Positions 43,447-52,557 of a stretch of DNA of 64,000 bases are shown in pieces (position 1 is the stretch's first letter; every line of letters starts with the position of its first letter). Origin of the DNA: Actinomycetota bacterium (lineage in GTDB: Bacteria > Actinomycetota > Actinomycetes > S36-B12 > FW305-bin1); NCBI GenBank assembly GCA_004297305.1, contig SCTR01000008.1:92923-156922 (forward strand), in the 5' to 3' direction. Position numbers and translations under genes: made by a program. The notes beneath the pieces are model-generated. The model searched no databases. It was not told where the DNA came from and saw only the letters and a program-made list of their open reading frames with translations.

Positions 43447-45207
43447 GTGGAGGAGAAGGACAACAACCCTGGGCTGAACTTCGAGTGGGCCACGGACCTC
43501 GTCGCCACGATAGCGGAGGCGATCGCTGAGGGTGGTGAAGTCTACGAGCTGTCGAGCCGGATGAGGGCGAGGCTGCCTGAGCAGTTGCCCGACCATGTGA
43601 AGTCGTTCCTGCGGGCGCTCGACTACGTGCAGCGCCATCAGTCCAGCCCGAAAGCAGCGGCTGATGACTTGTATGCCCCCATGTTCACGAGTGGCGATGG
43701 CTACGCGTACCCGGAGCCGTTGTCCGAGGTCGCTCCAGACACGGAGCTGGCCTGGTCCGACGCGATGCAGCTCTTCGGCTCGAGTGATGTTGTCGTCGCG
43801 CGCGTGGGGGATCTCCTGTGGTGCGTCAAGGCCAAGCCGCGGCCGGACCTTAGCGCGAGGGCAGCCCAGGCGGCGTTCCGCCGACTGTGGAGCGAGAAGG
43901 GGTTGGCGTCGGTGCACCGATCCGACGCCTTGGTGCGTGCCCTCGAGATCGCAAGCGAGCTTGGCGACGCTGTTCTCGTTCGTGACACCGCTTCGGACAT
44001 GGTCGCCGCGGTGCACGAGACGCTCGTGGATGAGGAGTGGGCACCAGGCGTCTCGCTGCCCATGATCGAGGCGCTCGCCGGGCTTCCAGAATCGCGGCAG
44101 CCTCCTGACGTCGATGAGCTCATCCGCGTGGCGCGTGACCGCTACGCCAGCGATCCGTTCATCCTCGAGTCACTGATGTTGCTCGAGATGCAACGGGCCG
44201 CGGGCGATGTTCGGGAGCGTAAGCGCGTCGCCGCCGAGGCCGTCAACATGTGGCGCGCGGTTGCCGACGAGCGCGGTGGTCTGGTCGGTCTCTCCCACCT
44301 CGAACGTGCCTTGGAGCTGGCCCGGAACGAAGGCCTCGTCGATATGGCCAACGAGCTCCGTCTCCTTCTTCAACAGCCGCGTAGTGCGGACGAGTTGGGA
44401 ATGGAGAAGGTTGCCAGCGACGTCACGATCCCGTCGGAGGTCATCGAGGGATTCGTAGGGGGCTTTGTCGAGACATCAGGCCCGGAAGAGACGCTCCAGC
44501 GCCTGGCGGCGCACAGCCCGGTCACGGATGTGGCGGCCGACAAACAGACTGTCCGGGACCAGATGCAGGAGTTCCCCCTCCAGCACCTGTTCTCGACGGT
44601 TGTCACAAACGACGATGGGACGCCCATCGCCCACATCATCACTGATGAGCAGAAGTTCGATCATGCCCTGACGAGGCACCACAGCCTCGCGGTGTCCTTC
44701 TGGGGCAGCATGCTCGGACTCGTCTTCCGGCGGCTGCATGACGAAGGACGCCTCTCCTCGACCGATCTCGGCGCGCAAGTCGTGGGCGAGTTCATCGATG
44801 CCGAACTTGCTGCTGGGATCGCCAAGGCGTACGACTTCATGCAGGTCGGCGACCATGAGGCTGCCCTGCACATGCTGCTCGTGCGCATCGAGCGCGTGGT
44901 GCGGCACGTCGCGCGCACGCTCGGGCTCGCGGTGTTTCGCGAGCCGAGTCTGGACGGAAAGTCCCTTGGCGCCTACAAGGGTCTCGGTGAACTCCTCGGA
45001 CTGCTGGAAGGCCGCGTGCCTGAACAGCATCGCCGCTACTTCGCCGTGCTGCTGACCGAGCGCACCGGCCTGAACCTCCGGAACCGGTCAGCGCACGGAC
45101 TGATGAACGGCGCGTCACTGGAGGACGCGGCCTTGGCCCTGCATGTGCTGATGGTGCTGTCGCAGTGGTCGACGACCCCACCGGACGGCTCGAACGCCGG
45201 CGATTAG
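43447..45207 (+). CDS. DUF4209-like protein of the island
   Basis: A 586-residue acidic, mostly helical protein with no signal peptide. The C-terminal third resembles DUF4209: LLVRIERVVRHVARTLGLAVF, LGELLGLLEG and the diagnostic GLNLRNRSAHGLM near the end, similar to the R-N-x-x-x-H motif of HEPN-type RNases. Function unknown; a HEPN-like RNase role is only a possibility. The frame is open from 43222, inside the glnA1-tip repeat, but GTG 43447 fits best because the upstream part looks like translated repeat and spacer. Convergent with the broken helicase gene, 9 bases apart. Confidence 0.7.
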   Translation: MEEKDNNPGLNFEWATDLVATIAEAIAEGGEVYELSSRMRARLPEQLPDHVKSFLRALDYVQRHQSSPKAAADDLYAPMFTSGDGYAYPEPLSEVAPDTELAWSDAMQLFGSSDVVVARVGDLLWCVKAKPRPDLSARAAQAAFRRLWSEKGLASVHRSDALVRALEIASELGDAVLVRDTASDMVAAVHETLVDEEWAPGVSLPMIEALAGLPESRQPPDVDELIRVARDRYASDPFILESLMLLEMQRAAGDVRERKRVAAEAVNMWRAVADERGGLVGLSHLERALELARNEGLVDMANELRLLLQQPRSADELGMEKVASDVTIPSEVIEGFVGGFVETSGPEETLQRLAAHSPVTDVAADKQTVRDQMQEFPLQHLFSTVVTNDDGTPIAHIITDEQKFDHALTRHHSLAVSFWGSMLGLVFRRLHDEGRLSSTDLGAQVVGEFIDAELAAGIAKAYDFMQVGDHEAALHMLLVRIERVVRHVARTLGLAVFREPSLDGKSLGAYKGLGELLGLLEGRVPEQHRRYFAVLLTERTGLNLRNRSAHGLMNGASLEDAALALHVLMVLSQWSTTPPDGSNAGD

Positions 45208-45216
45208 CAGCGACGC

Positions 45217-46195
45217 TCAATTTTTAGAAGTGCCGTCGTAGGCCGACCGCAGTTTGACGATGAAGTCTTGAAACTGCGAAGGCTGTTTCCCGTCCACGAG
45301 CACGAGGACGGACTTGTTGCGGCTCTCGTAGTACTTGATCACCGCGAGCGCAGTGAACGTCTTCCCGAGGCCGACGCTGTCGGCCAGCATGCAGCCGTTG
45401 TACGTCTCCAGCTTGTTGATGATGCCCACGGCCGCATCGCGTTGGAAGTTGTAGAGCTTCTTCCAGATCTCCGAGTCCCGCCACCCGGTCAGGTCGTCGG
45501 GCAGCACGTCCTCGCTGATGTCCTCGAGGAACTCCGAGAAGAGGTTGTACAGGATCAGGAAGTAGATCTGCTCGGGGCTGTTCTCGGCGTACACGCTCGC
45601 GACGTGTTCGTGGACGAGCTGGGTGACGTCCTCGACCTGCTCGGGGCTCGTCCAGATCTGATCGAAGGTTTGGAGGTAGGCAGAGGCGAGCGGTGCCTCA
45701 TCGATCTTGTTGACGAGGTTGGAGACCGCGTCTCCGCGCTCGTAGCCGAGATCGGCAGAGGTGAAGCCCTGAAGCGGCATCTAGGCGGCACGGTCGTCGA
45801 CGACGGCGAACTGCTGCATCGGAGCGCCGGTCTTGTTGGACTTGAAGGTGACCTTGCGCGTGATCCAGTCCGCACACTCCCGGGCGATCGCCCGTTGGGT
45901 GAGCTGGTTTCGCAGCCGGATCTCGAACTCGGAGCCATAGAGGCTCGACTCGCGCTTGGTCTGCGGGATGTAGAACTCTCGGCGCTCTTTTCTCACTTTG
46001 TCCGTTGCCTGGCTGGCGACGAATGTCGGAGCCGTGAAGATGAACTCCAGTTCTTTCACGCCTTCCAGCTCCTTGCGGAGCGCCTCGAAGGCGTAGATCG
46101 AGAACGTCGACGCGATCCGGACCTTGGAAGCCACTAGTCAGGGTGACCTTGATGTCGTCACCGAGGAGCCTGTTGAGGTTGTCGATAATCTCCAT
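45217..46195 (-). pseudogene. Broken PLD-nuclease/SNF2-helicase gene
   Basis: Three pieces line up as one protein: start MEIIDNLNRLLGDDIKVTL (from 46195), then after a frameshift near 46135 the phospholipase D-like region (STFSIYAFEALRKELEGV, KRESSLYGSEFEIRLRNQLTQ), then an in-frame TAG at 45781-45783, then the helicase front end with NFQRDAAVGIINKL and Walker A DSVGLGKT. Similarity stops soon after that motif, and the last 25 codons look foreign. Intact relatives are about 1000 residues and belong to restriction-like defence operons with a methylase. The excisionase-like gene upstream overlaps it (TGATG). Confidence 0.8.
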
Positions 46196-46401
46196 CAGTA
46201 CTCCCCCTTCTTCGAAGGCCTCGCGGTCTCGTCGGCGGCGCTACTGCGGACCCACTCGTCGACCTCGCTGACCTTGAACTTCCACAGGCGTCCCACCCGG
46301 TGGGCCGGCATGTCCTTCTTGACGATCCAGGTGTAGATGCTGTCCTTGGTGACGCCGAGATGCTCGGCGATCGCGTCAGCAGACACCCAGGGCTCGAGCA
46401 C
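46195..46401 (-). CDS. Excisionase-like MerR-type HTH protein
   Basis: A 68-residue protein: WVSADAIAEHLGVTKDSIYTWIVKKDMPAHRVGRLWKFKVSEVDEWVRS is a complete excisionase/MerR winged helix. In related defence loci the same small protein precedes the PLD-helicase, so it is more likely the operon regulator than a true Xis; both are possible given the att-like repeats around it. Start GTG 46401, partly within GGAGG; stop overlaps the helicase start. Confidence 0.82.
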   Translation of the reverse strand: MLEPWVSADAIAEHLGVTKDSIYTWIVKKDMPAHRVGRLWKFKVSEVDEWVRSSAADETARPSKKGEY

Positions 46402-46872
46402 CCTCCGAACCTTAGTGCCGACCGAGGCCGTTCTTTGCCTGTTTATGCTGATATCTCCTTGTCGTCTTGGTGGGCCGATCGGCAGTGCGCTCGGCCATAA
46501 GGAGTAGGGCCCACGTGACGTCCACGAGCTAACGATGACCGATCACCCCTTGCCTGTTGTGTATCGACGCTCTGTTAGCCATTGAGGAGGTCGCCGAGCT
46601 ATGACTCATGCCGATGGCCGTGTCGCGCGATCGGCGGGGCTGGCACTAGGCGGCGGCATTCCTCGCAGACGGCCGCGACCACCGCGGCGCGTGGTGTGTC
46701 GTCCCTGTCCCGTCGGATCCGCTCCTGGACGACCTTGATGTCGAGCCCAAGGCGACTGAGCAGCGAGTCGTCAGGTCTCCCACTGTCCCGCGAAGCCGGT
46801 CAGAGCTGGCCGAAGGTGTCGAGGGCCGTCCTGGACGACGCACCTTCTGCGTCACTTGGGCCTCTGGAGCCC
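46402..46872. other. Gene-poor stretch at the right edge of the island
   Basis: The left part is AT-rich (46430-46470) and may carry the promoter of the HTH gene. On the reverse strand, around 46600-46760, a start-less frame reads DDSLLSRLGLDIKVVQERIRRD, TPRAAVVAAVCEECRRLVPAP and ends at a TAG near 46602; it looks like a C-terminal gene fragment. No intact gene or RNA recognised. Confidence 0.5.
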
Positions 46873-46961
46873 ATGCGAAGGGGCCTCTGACGCTGCAACG
46901 TGCAGGTCAGAGGCCCCTTCGGGGTTACGACGTCTGTCAGATGTCGTAGTACAACTCGAAC
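46873..46961. repeat. Original glnA1 3' end and terminator (candidate attachment site, outer copy)
   Basis: Partner of the repeat at 43194-43283; here the glnA1 gene continues intact past the repeat. The two copies enclose 3.6 kb with the DUF4209-like gene, the broken helicase and the HTH gene. No integrase gene remains between them. Confidence 0.8.
46877..46920. terminator. glnA1 terminator hairpin
   Basis: Perfect 15-bp stem: GAAGGGGCCTCTGAC (46877-46891) and GTCAGAGGCCCCTTC (46906-46920), with an inner CTGCA/TGCAG dyad in the loop. It begins 17 bases after the glnA1 stop. No clear T-run. A strong intrinsic terminator in shape. Confidence 0.85.
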
Positions 46962-48361
46962 TCGTGCGGGTGCGGGCGGACCGACACCGGCAGGATCTCC
47001 TTGGTGCGCTTGTAGTCGATCCAGGTCTCGATCAGGTCGGGGGTGAACACGTTGCCCTCGGTGAGGAAGTCGTGGTCGGCCTCGAGGTTGTCGATGACCT
47101 CGCCGAGCGAGCCCGGGACCTGGGGGATCGACGCGGCCTCGTCCGGCGGGAGCTCGTAGAGGTCCTTGTCGACCGGGGCGGCCGGCTCGATCTTGTTCTT
47201 GATGCCGTCGAGGCCGGCCATCATGCACGCGGCGAACGCGAGGTACGGGTTGCTGGACGGGTCCGGGCAGCGGAACTCGATCCGCTTGGCCTTCGGGTTG
47301 GTCCCGGTGATCGGCACCCGGATGCACGCCGAGCGGTTGCCGGCGCTGTACACCAGGTTGACCGGCGCCTCGAACCCGGGAACCAGTCGGTGGTAGCTGT
47401 TCACCGTCGGGTTGGTGAACGCCAGCAGCGACGGCGCGTGCTTGAGCAGGCCGCCGATGTACCACCGGGCGAGGTCGGAGAGGCCGCCGTACCCGGTCTC
47501 GTCGTAGAACAGCGGCTGGCCGGCGTTCCACAGCGACTGGTGCACGTGCATGCCGGATCCGTTGTCGCCGAACAGCGGCTTCGGCATGAACGTCACGGTC
47601 TTGCCGTTGGCACGGGCGACGTTCTTGATCACGTACTTGAACAGCATGACCTCGTCGGCCGCGTGCTTCAACGTGTTGAACTTGTAGTTGATCTCCGCCT
47701 GTCCCGCTGTCCCGACCTCGTGGTGCGAACGCTCCACCTCGAGGCCAACCGCCTCCAGCGTCATGACCATCTCGTCGCGCAGGTCGGCGTAGTGGTCGAC
47801 CGGCGGCACCGGGAAGTAGCCACCCTTGTACGGCGTCTTGCCGCCGAGGTTGCCCCCCTCCTCGATGCGCCCGGTGTTCCAGGCGCCTTCGATGGAGTCG
47901 ACGTAGTAGTAGCCGGCGTTCTGCCGGGTCTCGAACCGCACGTCGTCGAAGATGTAGAACTCCGCCTCGGGCGCGAAGTACGCGGTGTCGGCGATGCCGG
48001 TGCTGGCCAGGTACGCCTCGGCCTTCGTCGCCACGCCGCGCGGGTCACGCGAGAACGGCTCGTCGGTGCGCGGATCGGTGATCGCGAAGTTGATGTTGAG
48101 CGTCTTCTCCTTGCGGAAGGGGTCGACGTACGCCGTGGCCAGGTCCGGCACCAGCTTCATGTCGGACTTGTCGATCGCGGCGAAACCGCGGATCGACGAG
48201 CCGTCGAACATCAGCCCGTCGTCCAGGGCCGAGCTCTTGAACGAGCCCACCGGCACGTTGAAATGCTGCATGACGCCAGGCAGGTCACAGAACCGGACGT
48301 CGACGAGCTTGACGCCCTCGTCCTTGATGAACTTCAGCGCCTCGTCGGCGTTCGAGAACAT
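46937..48361 (-). CDS. glnA: Glutamine synthetase type I (main, adenylylated form)
   Basis: A 474-residue GlnA1-type enzyme making glutamine from glutamate, ammonia and ATP. Motifs: [75 protein letters not shown] and [16 protein letters not shown]. The adenylylation site DLYELPP gives Tyr402, so it is the natural GlnE substrate. Start ATG 48361 with GGAGGATG upstream. Its terminal codons and terminator are duplicated at 43194. Divergent from the RDD gene. Confidence 0.98.
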   Translation of the reverse strand: MFSNADEALKFIKDEGVKLVDVRFCDLPGVMQHFNVPVGSFKSSALDDGLMFDGSSIRGFAAIDKSDMKLVPDLATAYVDPFRKEKTLNINFAITDPRTDEPFSRDPRGVATKAEAYLASTGIADTAYFAPEAEFYIFDDVRFETRQNAGYYYVDSIEGAWNTGRIEEGGNLGGKTPYKGGYFPVPPVDHYADLRDEMVMTLEAVGLEVERSHHEVGTAGQAEINYKFNTLKHAADEVMLFKYVIKNVARANGKTVTFMPKPLFGDNGSGMHVHQSLWNAGQPLFYDETGYGGLSDLARWYIGGLLKHAPSLLAFTNPTVNSYHRLVPGFEAPVNLVYSAGNRSACIRVPITGTNPKAKRIEFRCPDPSSNPYLAFAACMMAGLDGIKNKIEPAAPVDKDLYELPPDEAASIPQVPGSLGEVIDNLEADHDFLTEGNVFTPDLIETWIDYKRTKEILPVSVRPHPHEFELYYDI

Positions 48362-48595
48362 CCATCCTCCTCGTGCCCCCGGCGTCGCCGAGGACGGGTA
48401 CGGTCGCGGCCTCCCAGCCGTCGGCCACCGAAGCTAGGTCGGCCGGATTTCCCAGCCATGACTCCGTTGTTTCCGCAGGGTTACGCCGTCCGCCCGGCGC
48501 ACGCGGCCGGCGGGCAGGCTGAACCTACGCGGCGTCGTCCGGGACGTCACCCCCGGGACGGGTCTGCGCCGCCGCGGCGGGTTAGCGTGGCCGCT

Positions 48596-49075
48596 GTGAC
48601 CGGCACCGAGCGCGACCGCCCCACGGCGTCCGGGGCGACTGCTGGGAGCGGGGGAGAGCAGGCGTACCGCGGCGAGCGCCTCGGCTTGCCGCCGGCCGGG
48701 CCGGGGTCGGTCGCCGGCTTCGGCCGCCGGATCGCCGCGCTGTTCATCGACTGGTTCGCTTCGATGCTGGTCGCCATGCTCGCCTTCCGGCTGGCGTGGG
48801 GCAGCCCGGACCTGTCGCTGGCGACGCTCGGCGTCTTCGCGCTGGAGGTCGCCGTCCTGACCTGGCTGACCGGGTCGTCCTTCGGTCAGCGGATCGTCGG
48901 TGTCCGGGTCGTCCGGCTGCTGCCGGATCGCGCCGGCCTCGGCCGCCTCGAGCTCATCCCGGTCGTCGCGCGCACGATCCTGGTCTGCCTGGTCGTCCCC
49001 CCGGTGGTGTACGACCGGGACGGCCGCGGCCTGCACGACCGCGCCGCCGCCAGCGTCGTCGTCCGCTCCGCCTGA
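48596..49075 (+). CDS. RDD-family membrane protein
   Basis: A 159-residue protein: GFGRRIAALFIDWFASMLVAML (RDD motif RR-x4-D region), a second helix TLGVFALEVAVLTWLTG, the conserved SFGQRIVGVRVVRLLPDR, and a third helix VVARTILVCLVVPPVVYDRDGRGLHDRAA. Fits the small RDD protein usually next to glnA1 (Rv2219A-like). GTG 48596 is chosen; longer frames upstream are Arg/Pro-rich. Function unknown. Confidence 0.85.
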   Translation: MTGTERDRPTASGATAGSGGEQAYRGERLGLPPAGPGSVAGFGRRIAALFIDWFASMLVAMLAFRLAWGSPDLSLATLGVFALEVAVLTWLTGSSFGQRIVGVRVVRLLPDRAGLGRLELIPVVARTILVCLVVPPVVYDRDGRGLHDRAAASVVVRSA

Positions 49076-49077
49076 CG

Positions 49078-49150
49078 GCCCAGCAGCCAGGGCTCGCCGG
49101 CCCAACAGCCAGGGCTCGCCGGCCCAACAGCCCGCCAGCCAGCAGATCAC
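49078..49150. repeat. Short direct repeats after the RDD gene
   Basis: A 22-bp unit (containing GGCTCGCCGGCCCAACAGCC) occurs about twice from 49091 with period 22, flanked by partial copies up to 49150. Lies just after the RDD stop, before the convergent DUF4191 gene end. Confidence 0.6.
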
Positions 49151-49225
49151 CGGCCCAGCGGCTCACCGGCTCACCGGCCGAGCAGACCGCCGGCCTTGCG
49201 GCGTCGCGAGGGTCACGCGCGAGGG

Positions 49226-49906
49226 TCAGCCGCGGGGGCCCTTCGGCATCCGCACGTTCTTGGGCATCGGCCCCTTCGGGATCGGCGCGGGAGACGTGGT
49301 CAGCGCTTCGAGGCGTCGCCGTACCTCGGTGACCTCGCCCGGTCGCAGAGCCTTGGGCAGCTTCATCAGGTGCCGGGTCAGTTTGGTCAGCGGCACCTGG
49401 CCGGTCTGATCGCCCACCTGGATCTCGTAGATGGGGATGTCGGTGACGAACCGTGCCGTCTTGCGGCGCTCGTTGGCCAGCAGCGTGCCGACCCGGCTGG
49501 GCGGCCCCTCCGACAGCAAGATCACGCCCGGGCGGCCGACCACGCGGTGGGCAACGTCCTGGGCCTTGGTGACCGCAACGCCGGGGGCGACGAACCAACC
49601 GCCGCGCATCGACTTCGCGACCGCCGCCGCTGCGCCGGGTTGACCCTCGATCTGGCGGTACGCCGCGCGCATCCCGCGCCGGCTGAAGATCCACATCGCG
49701 GCGACGATGCCGAACGGGATGCCGATAAGGATGCCGGTCGGCCAGTTCAGCAGCAGCCCGATGACCACGCTGATCACGGCCGCGACACCGATGAACCAGG
49801 CCAGCATGATCCAGCCGATGAGCGGATCCACCTGCCGGGTCATCCGGAAGTTCTCACGGATCTGGGCGAATCGGCCCTGCGGTGGCCCTGCTGCGGTCTG
49901 CGACAT
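49226..49906 (-). CDS. DUF4191 membrane protein
   Basis: A 226-residue protein with two membrane helices near the N-terminus (PLIGWIMLAWFIGVAAVISVVIGLLL and PTGILIGIPFGIVAAMWIFSRRG), then a soluble domain (WFVAPGVAVTKAQDVAHRVVGRPGVILLSEGPPSRV, LANERRKTARFVTDIPIYEIQVG). This is the actinobacterial DUF4191 pattern (Rv2219-like), normally beside lipA and glnA1, as here. The C-terminus is Lys/Pro/Gly-rich. Role unknown. Confidence 0.9.
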   Translation of the reverse strand: MSQTAAGPPQGRFAQIRENFRMTRQVDPLIGWIMLAWFIGVAAVISVVIGLLLNWPTGILIGIPFGIVAAMWIFSRRGMRAAYRQIEGQPGAAAAVAKSMRGGWFVAPGVAVTKAQDVAHRVVGRPGVILLSEGPPSRVGTLLANERRKTARFVTDIPIYEIQVGDQTGQVPLTKLTRHLMKLPKALRPGEVTEVRRRLEALTTSPAPIPKGPMPKNVRMPKGPRG

Positions 49907-50179
49907 AGCGGCAGCCTAGGTCGTCGCCGCGACGGCCAGGCACGCGAGCGGCCCGGTCGAGTTTCGGTGGCCGCACAGGGTTGAGGTCGCGCCAGACGGG
50001 TAGTCGGGGGGCATGGTTCGGGCCGTCGCTTGTCGCGATCCGAGACGTGGGCAATTCCTCGTGCAGAGCAAGCCCAACAAGCCGTCGGAGGCAGGCAGTT
50101 ATGCGTGCCGTGACGTGGCAAGGCCAACAGGTCGTCCGGGTGCTGCTTTGCCTTGCACACCAATTGAATGGAGCCTTTG

Positions 50180-50794
50180 ATGTCTGATCGCCAAACGCTT
50201 GCCCGGGCGCTGCACGATCTGGGAGCTGCGGCCTGGTTCGGTGGTTCGCTCATGGGTGCTGTCGGGCTGAACGGTGCGGCCGCCGACGCGCAACCGGCCG
50301 AGCGCACTCAGCTCGCCGCTCGGGGCTGGGCACGCTGGGCGCCGGTCAACGCCGCCGCCATCGGCGCGCACCTCGTCGGCGGTGCGCTGATCCTGGCCAA
50401 GAACCGCGGCAGGGTGCAGCGCCAGCCCGCGGTAGCCCGCGGCACGGTCGTGAAGACGGTGGTCACCGCGGCCGCTCTCGGCGTATCCGCGTACGGCGCC
50501 TACCTCGGCCGCACGATCCTCGCCGAGCCGCCGCAGTCATCCTCTGGCGCCACCGAGCCGGGCCAGTCGACCAGCGCCAGGGTCGCCGCCGCCCAGCGGC
50601 AACTGCAAGTCCTGCAATGGATCACGCCAGCACTCACCGGAGCGATCGTCGTACTCGGTGCACAGCAGGGCGAACAGCAGCGGCCGCTGCAGCAGTTCCG
50701 GCAGACGCTCACCGATCACGTGCCGAACATCCCGTCCCTCGTCCACGACGCGAAGGGTCACCTCCCCGACGTGAAGCACCTTCTTCCCTCGTGA
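50180..50794 (+). CDS. Hypothetical membrane protein
   Basis: A 204-residue protein with about four hydrophobic segments: LHDLGAAAWFGGSLMGAVGLNGAAA, WAPVNAAAIGAHLVGGALILA, VVKTVVTAAALGVSAYGAYLG and ITPALTGAIVVLGAQQGEQQ. The tail is hydrophilic (QQFRQTLTDHVPNIPSLVHDAKGHLPDVKHLL). This resembles a common actinobacterial hypothetical family. ATG 50180 has GGAG seven bases upstream; ATG 50168 is less good. Its stop codon falls within the first unit of a 29-bp tandem repeat. Confidence 0.75.
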   Translation: MSDRQTLARALHDLGAAAWFGGSLMGAVGLNGAAADAQPAERTQLAARGWARWAPVNAAAIGAHLVGGALILAKNRGRVQRQPAVARGTVVKTVVTAAALGVSAYGAYLGRTILAEPPQSSSGATEPGQSTSARVAAAQRQLQVLQWITPALTGAIVVLGAQQGEQQRPLQQFRQTLTDHVPNIPSLVHDAKGHLPDVKHLLPS

Positions 50795-50868
50795 CCCGAG
50801 GTCCGATGCCTCTTCCCTCGTGACCCGAGGTCCGATGCCTCTTCCCTCGTGACCCGAGGTCCGATGCC
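50783..50868. repeat. 29-bp tandem repeat, three copies
   Basis: Units begin at 50783, 50812 and 50841 (third slightly short) and are otherwise identical. Each contains the small dyad CCTCG-tgac-CCGAGG, so three short hairpins form at the 3' end of the membrane-protein gene. Could be a replication-slippage product of its terminator region. Confidence 0.9.
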
Positions 50869-50893
50869 CAGGACGTGCCGATCCGGGTCGGCG

Positions 50894-51448
50894 TCAGACG
50901 GGCCCGGACAGTTCGTCGTCCAAGGCAACCTGCGGCAGCAGTTCCAGGCGGCGAGCGTCGGCCGCCTGCTGCAGCCTGGTCGTCACACCATCGTTGAAGC
51001 GCGCACAGGCAGCGTTCAGGCGGGCCAGCCGTGCCTCGATGACGTCCAGCCGCGATTCGACCTCGTGGCGGGCAACCAGCGCGCGGTCCAACTCCGCGGT
51101 CGAGGCAGGCACCTCCGTCTGCAGCAGCACCTGATGACCGTCCACGACGGCGTCGACTGGGTCCGCGTCCCGGTCCTCGGGTGCCGCATATCCCAACAAC
51201 GTCGGGCTGCCGTCGAACGGTACGGCGGCGGTGATGCTCACTGAGCCGTCGTCATGGTCGGTGGTCGTCCACTCGGGGCTCTCGCGATGCAGCACGATGG
51301 TGGCGACGCGGGTCTCGGCGGCCAGCCTGGCGAGGTCGGAGTCCAGCTCCGGCAGCTGCCAGGTCGCGACGGTTTGCTCGGCAAGGGCCAGTTTCCCCTG
51401 CAGGAACTCCTCGAGCCGCGATTCGGTGAACAAGCCCTGTCCGGACAC
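50894..51448 (-). CDS. Hypothetical protein
   Basis: A 184-residue acidic cytoplasmic protein: SRLEEFLQGKLALAEQTVATWQLPELDSDLARLAAETRVATIVLHRESPEW, a beta region around SVSITAAVPFDGSPTLLGYAAPE, then a predicted helical hairpin (ASTAELDRALVARHEVESRLDVIEARLARLNAACARFNDGV). Start GTG 51448 with GGAAAGGACG upstream. Open sequence extends further upstream but is compositionally poor. No family recognised. Downstream of lipA in the same direction, 158 bases apart. Confidence 0.65.
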   Translation of the reverse strand: MSGQGLFTESRLEEFLQGKLALAEQTVATWQLPELDSDLARLAAETRVATIVLHRESPEWTTTDHDDGSVSITAAVPFDGSPTLLGYAAPEDRDADPVDAVVDGHQVLLQTEVPASTAELDRALVARHEVESRLDVIEARLARLNAACARFNDGVTTRLQQAADARRLELLPQVALDDELSGPV

Positions 51449-51606
51449 AGCGGCACGTCCTTTCCGAGGGGATGGTGTGTCCGGCGACGTACCCGACCCG
51501 GCGTCGCCCGAAACGAGGCGGGCCGAGCCGGCGTCAGCCGAAACGACGGCACCAACGCCGAAACGATGCGCCGACCGGCGCCGTGACCTCGGGGCCGCGG
51601 GGTCGT

Positions 51607-52548
51607 TCAGGCGGTGGCAGCGCGACGGTGGGCGACGGCTTGGTCGTACAGCCGGCCGGCCCGGTACGACGAGCGCACCAGGGGCCCCGACAGGACCCCG
51701 GCGAACCCGATGCGCTCGGCCTCTTCGGCCAGCTCCACGAACTCCTCCGGCCGTACCCACCGCTCGACCGGGTGGTGCCGCGGGGTGGGACGCAGGTATT
51801 GCGTGATGGTCACCAGGTCGCAGCCGGCGTCGTACAGATCATGAAGTGCCGCAGTCACTTCCGCGCGCGTCTCGCCGAGGCCGAGGATGAGGTTCGACTT
51901 GGTGACCAGGCCGGCCTGCCGGGCCTGCGTCAGGACGTCGAGCGAACGCTCATACCGGAACGCCGGGCGGATCCGCTTGAAGATGCGCGGCACGGTCTCC
52001 AGGTTGTGCGCCAGGACCTGCGGTGCCGCCGCGAACACCTGCGCCAGCAGCTCCGGCTGGCCACCGAAGTCCGGAATGAGCACCTCGACGCCGCAGCCGG
52101 GCACGGCGTCATGGATCTCCCGAACGGTCTGCGCGTACAGCCACGCGCCTTGATCGGGCAGGTCGTCACGGGCGACCCCGGTGACCGTGGCGTACCGCAA
52201 ACCCATGGTGACGACCGATTCGGCGACCCGGCGTGGCTCGTCGCGGTCCAGCGGCGAGGGCCGGCCGGTGTCGATCTGGCAGAAGTCGCAGCGTCGCGTG
52301 CACTGCTGTCCACCGATGAGGAAGGTGGCCTCGCGGTCCTCCCAGCATTCGTAGATGTTGGGGCAGCCCGCTTCCTGGCAGACGGTGTGCAGTCCCTCGG
52401 ACTTCACCAGGGCGCTGACCGCGGCGTACTGCGGGCCGGTCCGCAGTCGCGTCTTGATCCACGACGGCTTGCGTTCGATCGGTACAGCGGCATTGCGCAC
52501 TTCGAGCCGCAACAGCTTTCGCCCGTCGGGCTCCACCGGCTGATCCAC
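51607..52548 (-). CDS. lipA: Lipoyl synthase
   Basis: A 313-residue radical SAM enzyme that inserts two sulfur atoms into octanoyl groups on E2 and GcvH proteins. Both cluster motifs are complete: [12 protein letters not shown] (auxiliary 4Fe-4S) and CTRRCDFC (radical SAM). GLGET and the C-terminal RSSYRAG also match. Start GTG 52548 lies 9 bases after the lipB stop, so lipB-lipA is an operon. The substrate E2, SucB, is encoded 4 kb away. Confidence 0.97.
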   Translation of the reverse strand: MDQPVEPDGRKLLRLEVRNAAVPIERKPSWIKTRLRTGPQYAAVSALVKSEGLHTVCQEAGCPNIYECWEDREATFLIGGQQCTRRCDFCQIDTGRPSPLDRDEPRRVAESVVTMGLRYATVTGVARDDLPDQGAWLYAQTVREIHDAVPGCGVEVLIPDFGGQPELLAQVFAAAPQVLAHNLETVPRIFKRIRPAFRYERSLDVLTQARQAGLVTKSNLILGLGETRAEVTAALHDLYDAGCDLVTITQYLRPTPRHHPVERWVRPEEFVELAEEAERIGFAGVLSGPLVRSSYRAGRLYDQAVAHRRAATA

Positions 52549-52557
52549 GCGAGGAGC

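Noticed and set aside
46195..46401. True phage excisionase as proof of an active integrative element
   Set aside because: The gene overlaps the helicase start as in defence operons, and no integrase is present; regulator is the safer reading.
46856..48595. Long frame running into the RDD gene from the glnA1 antisense strand
   Set aside because: Only the part after GTG 48596 has RDD family features; the rest is glnA1 antisense.
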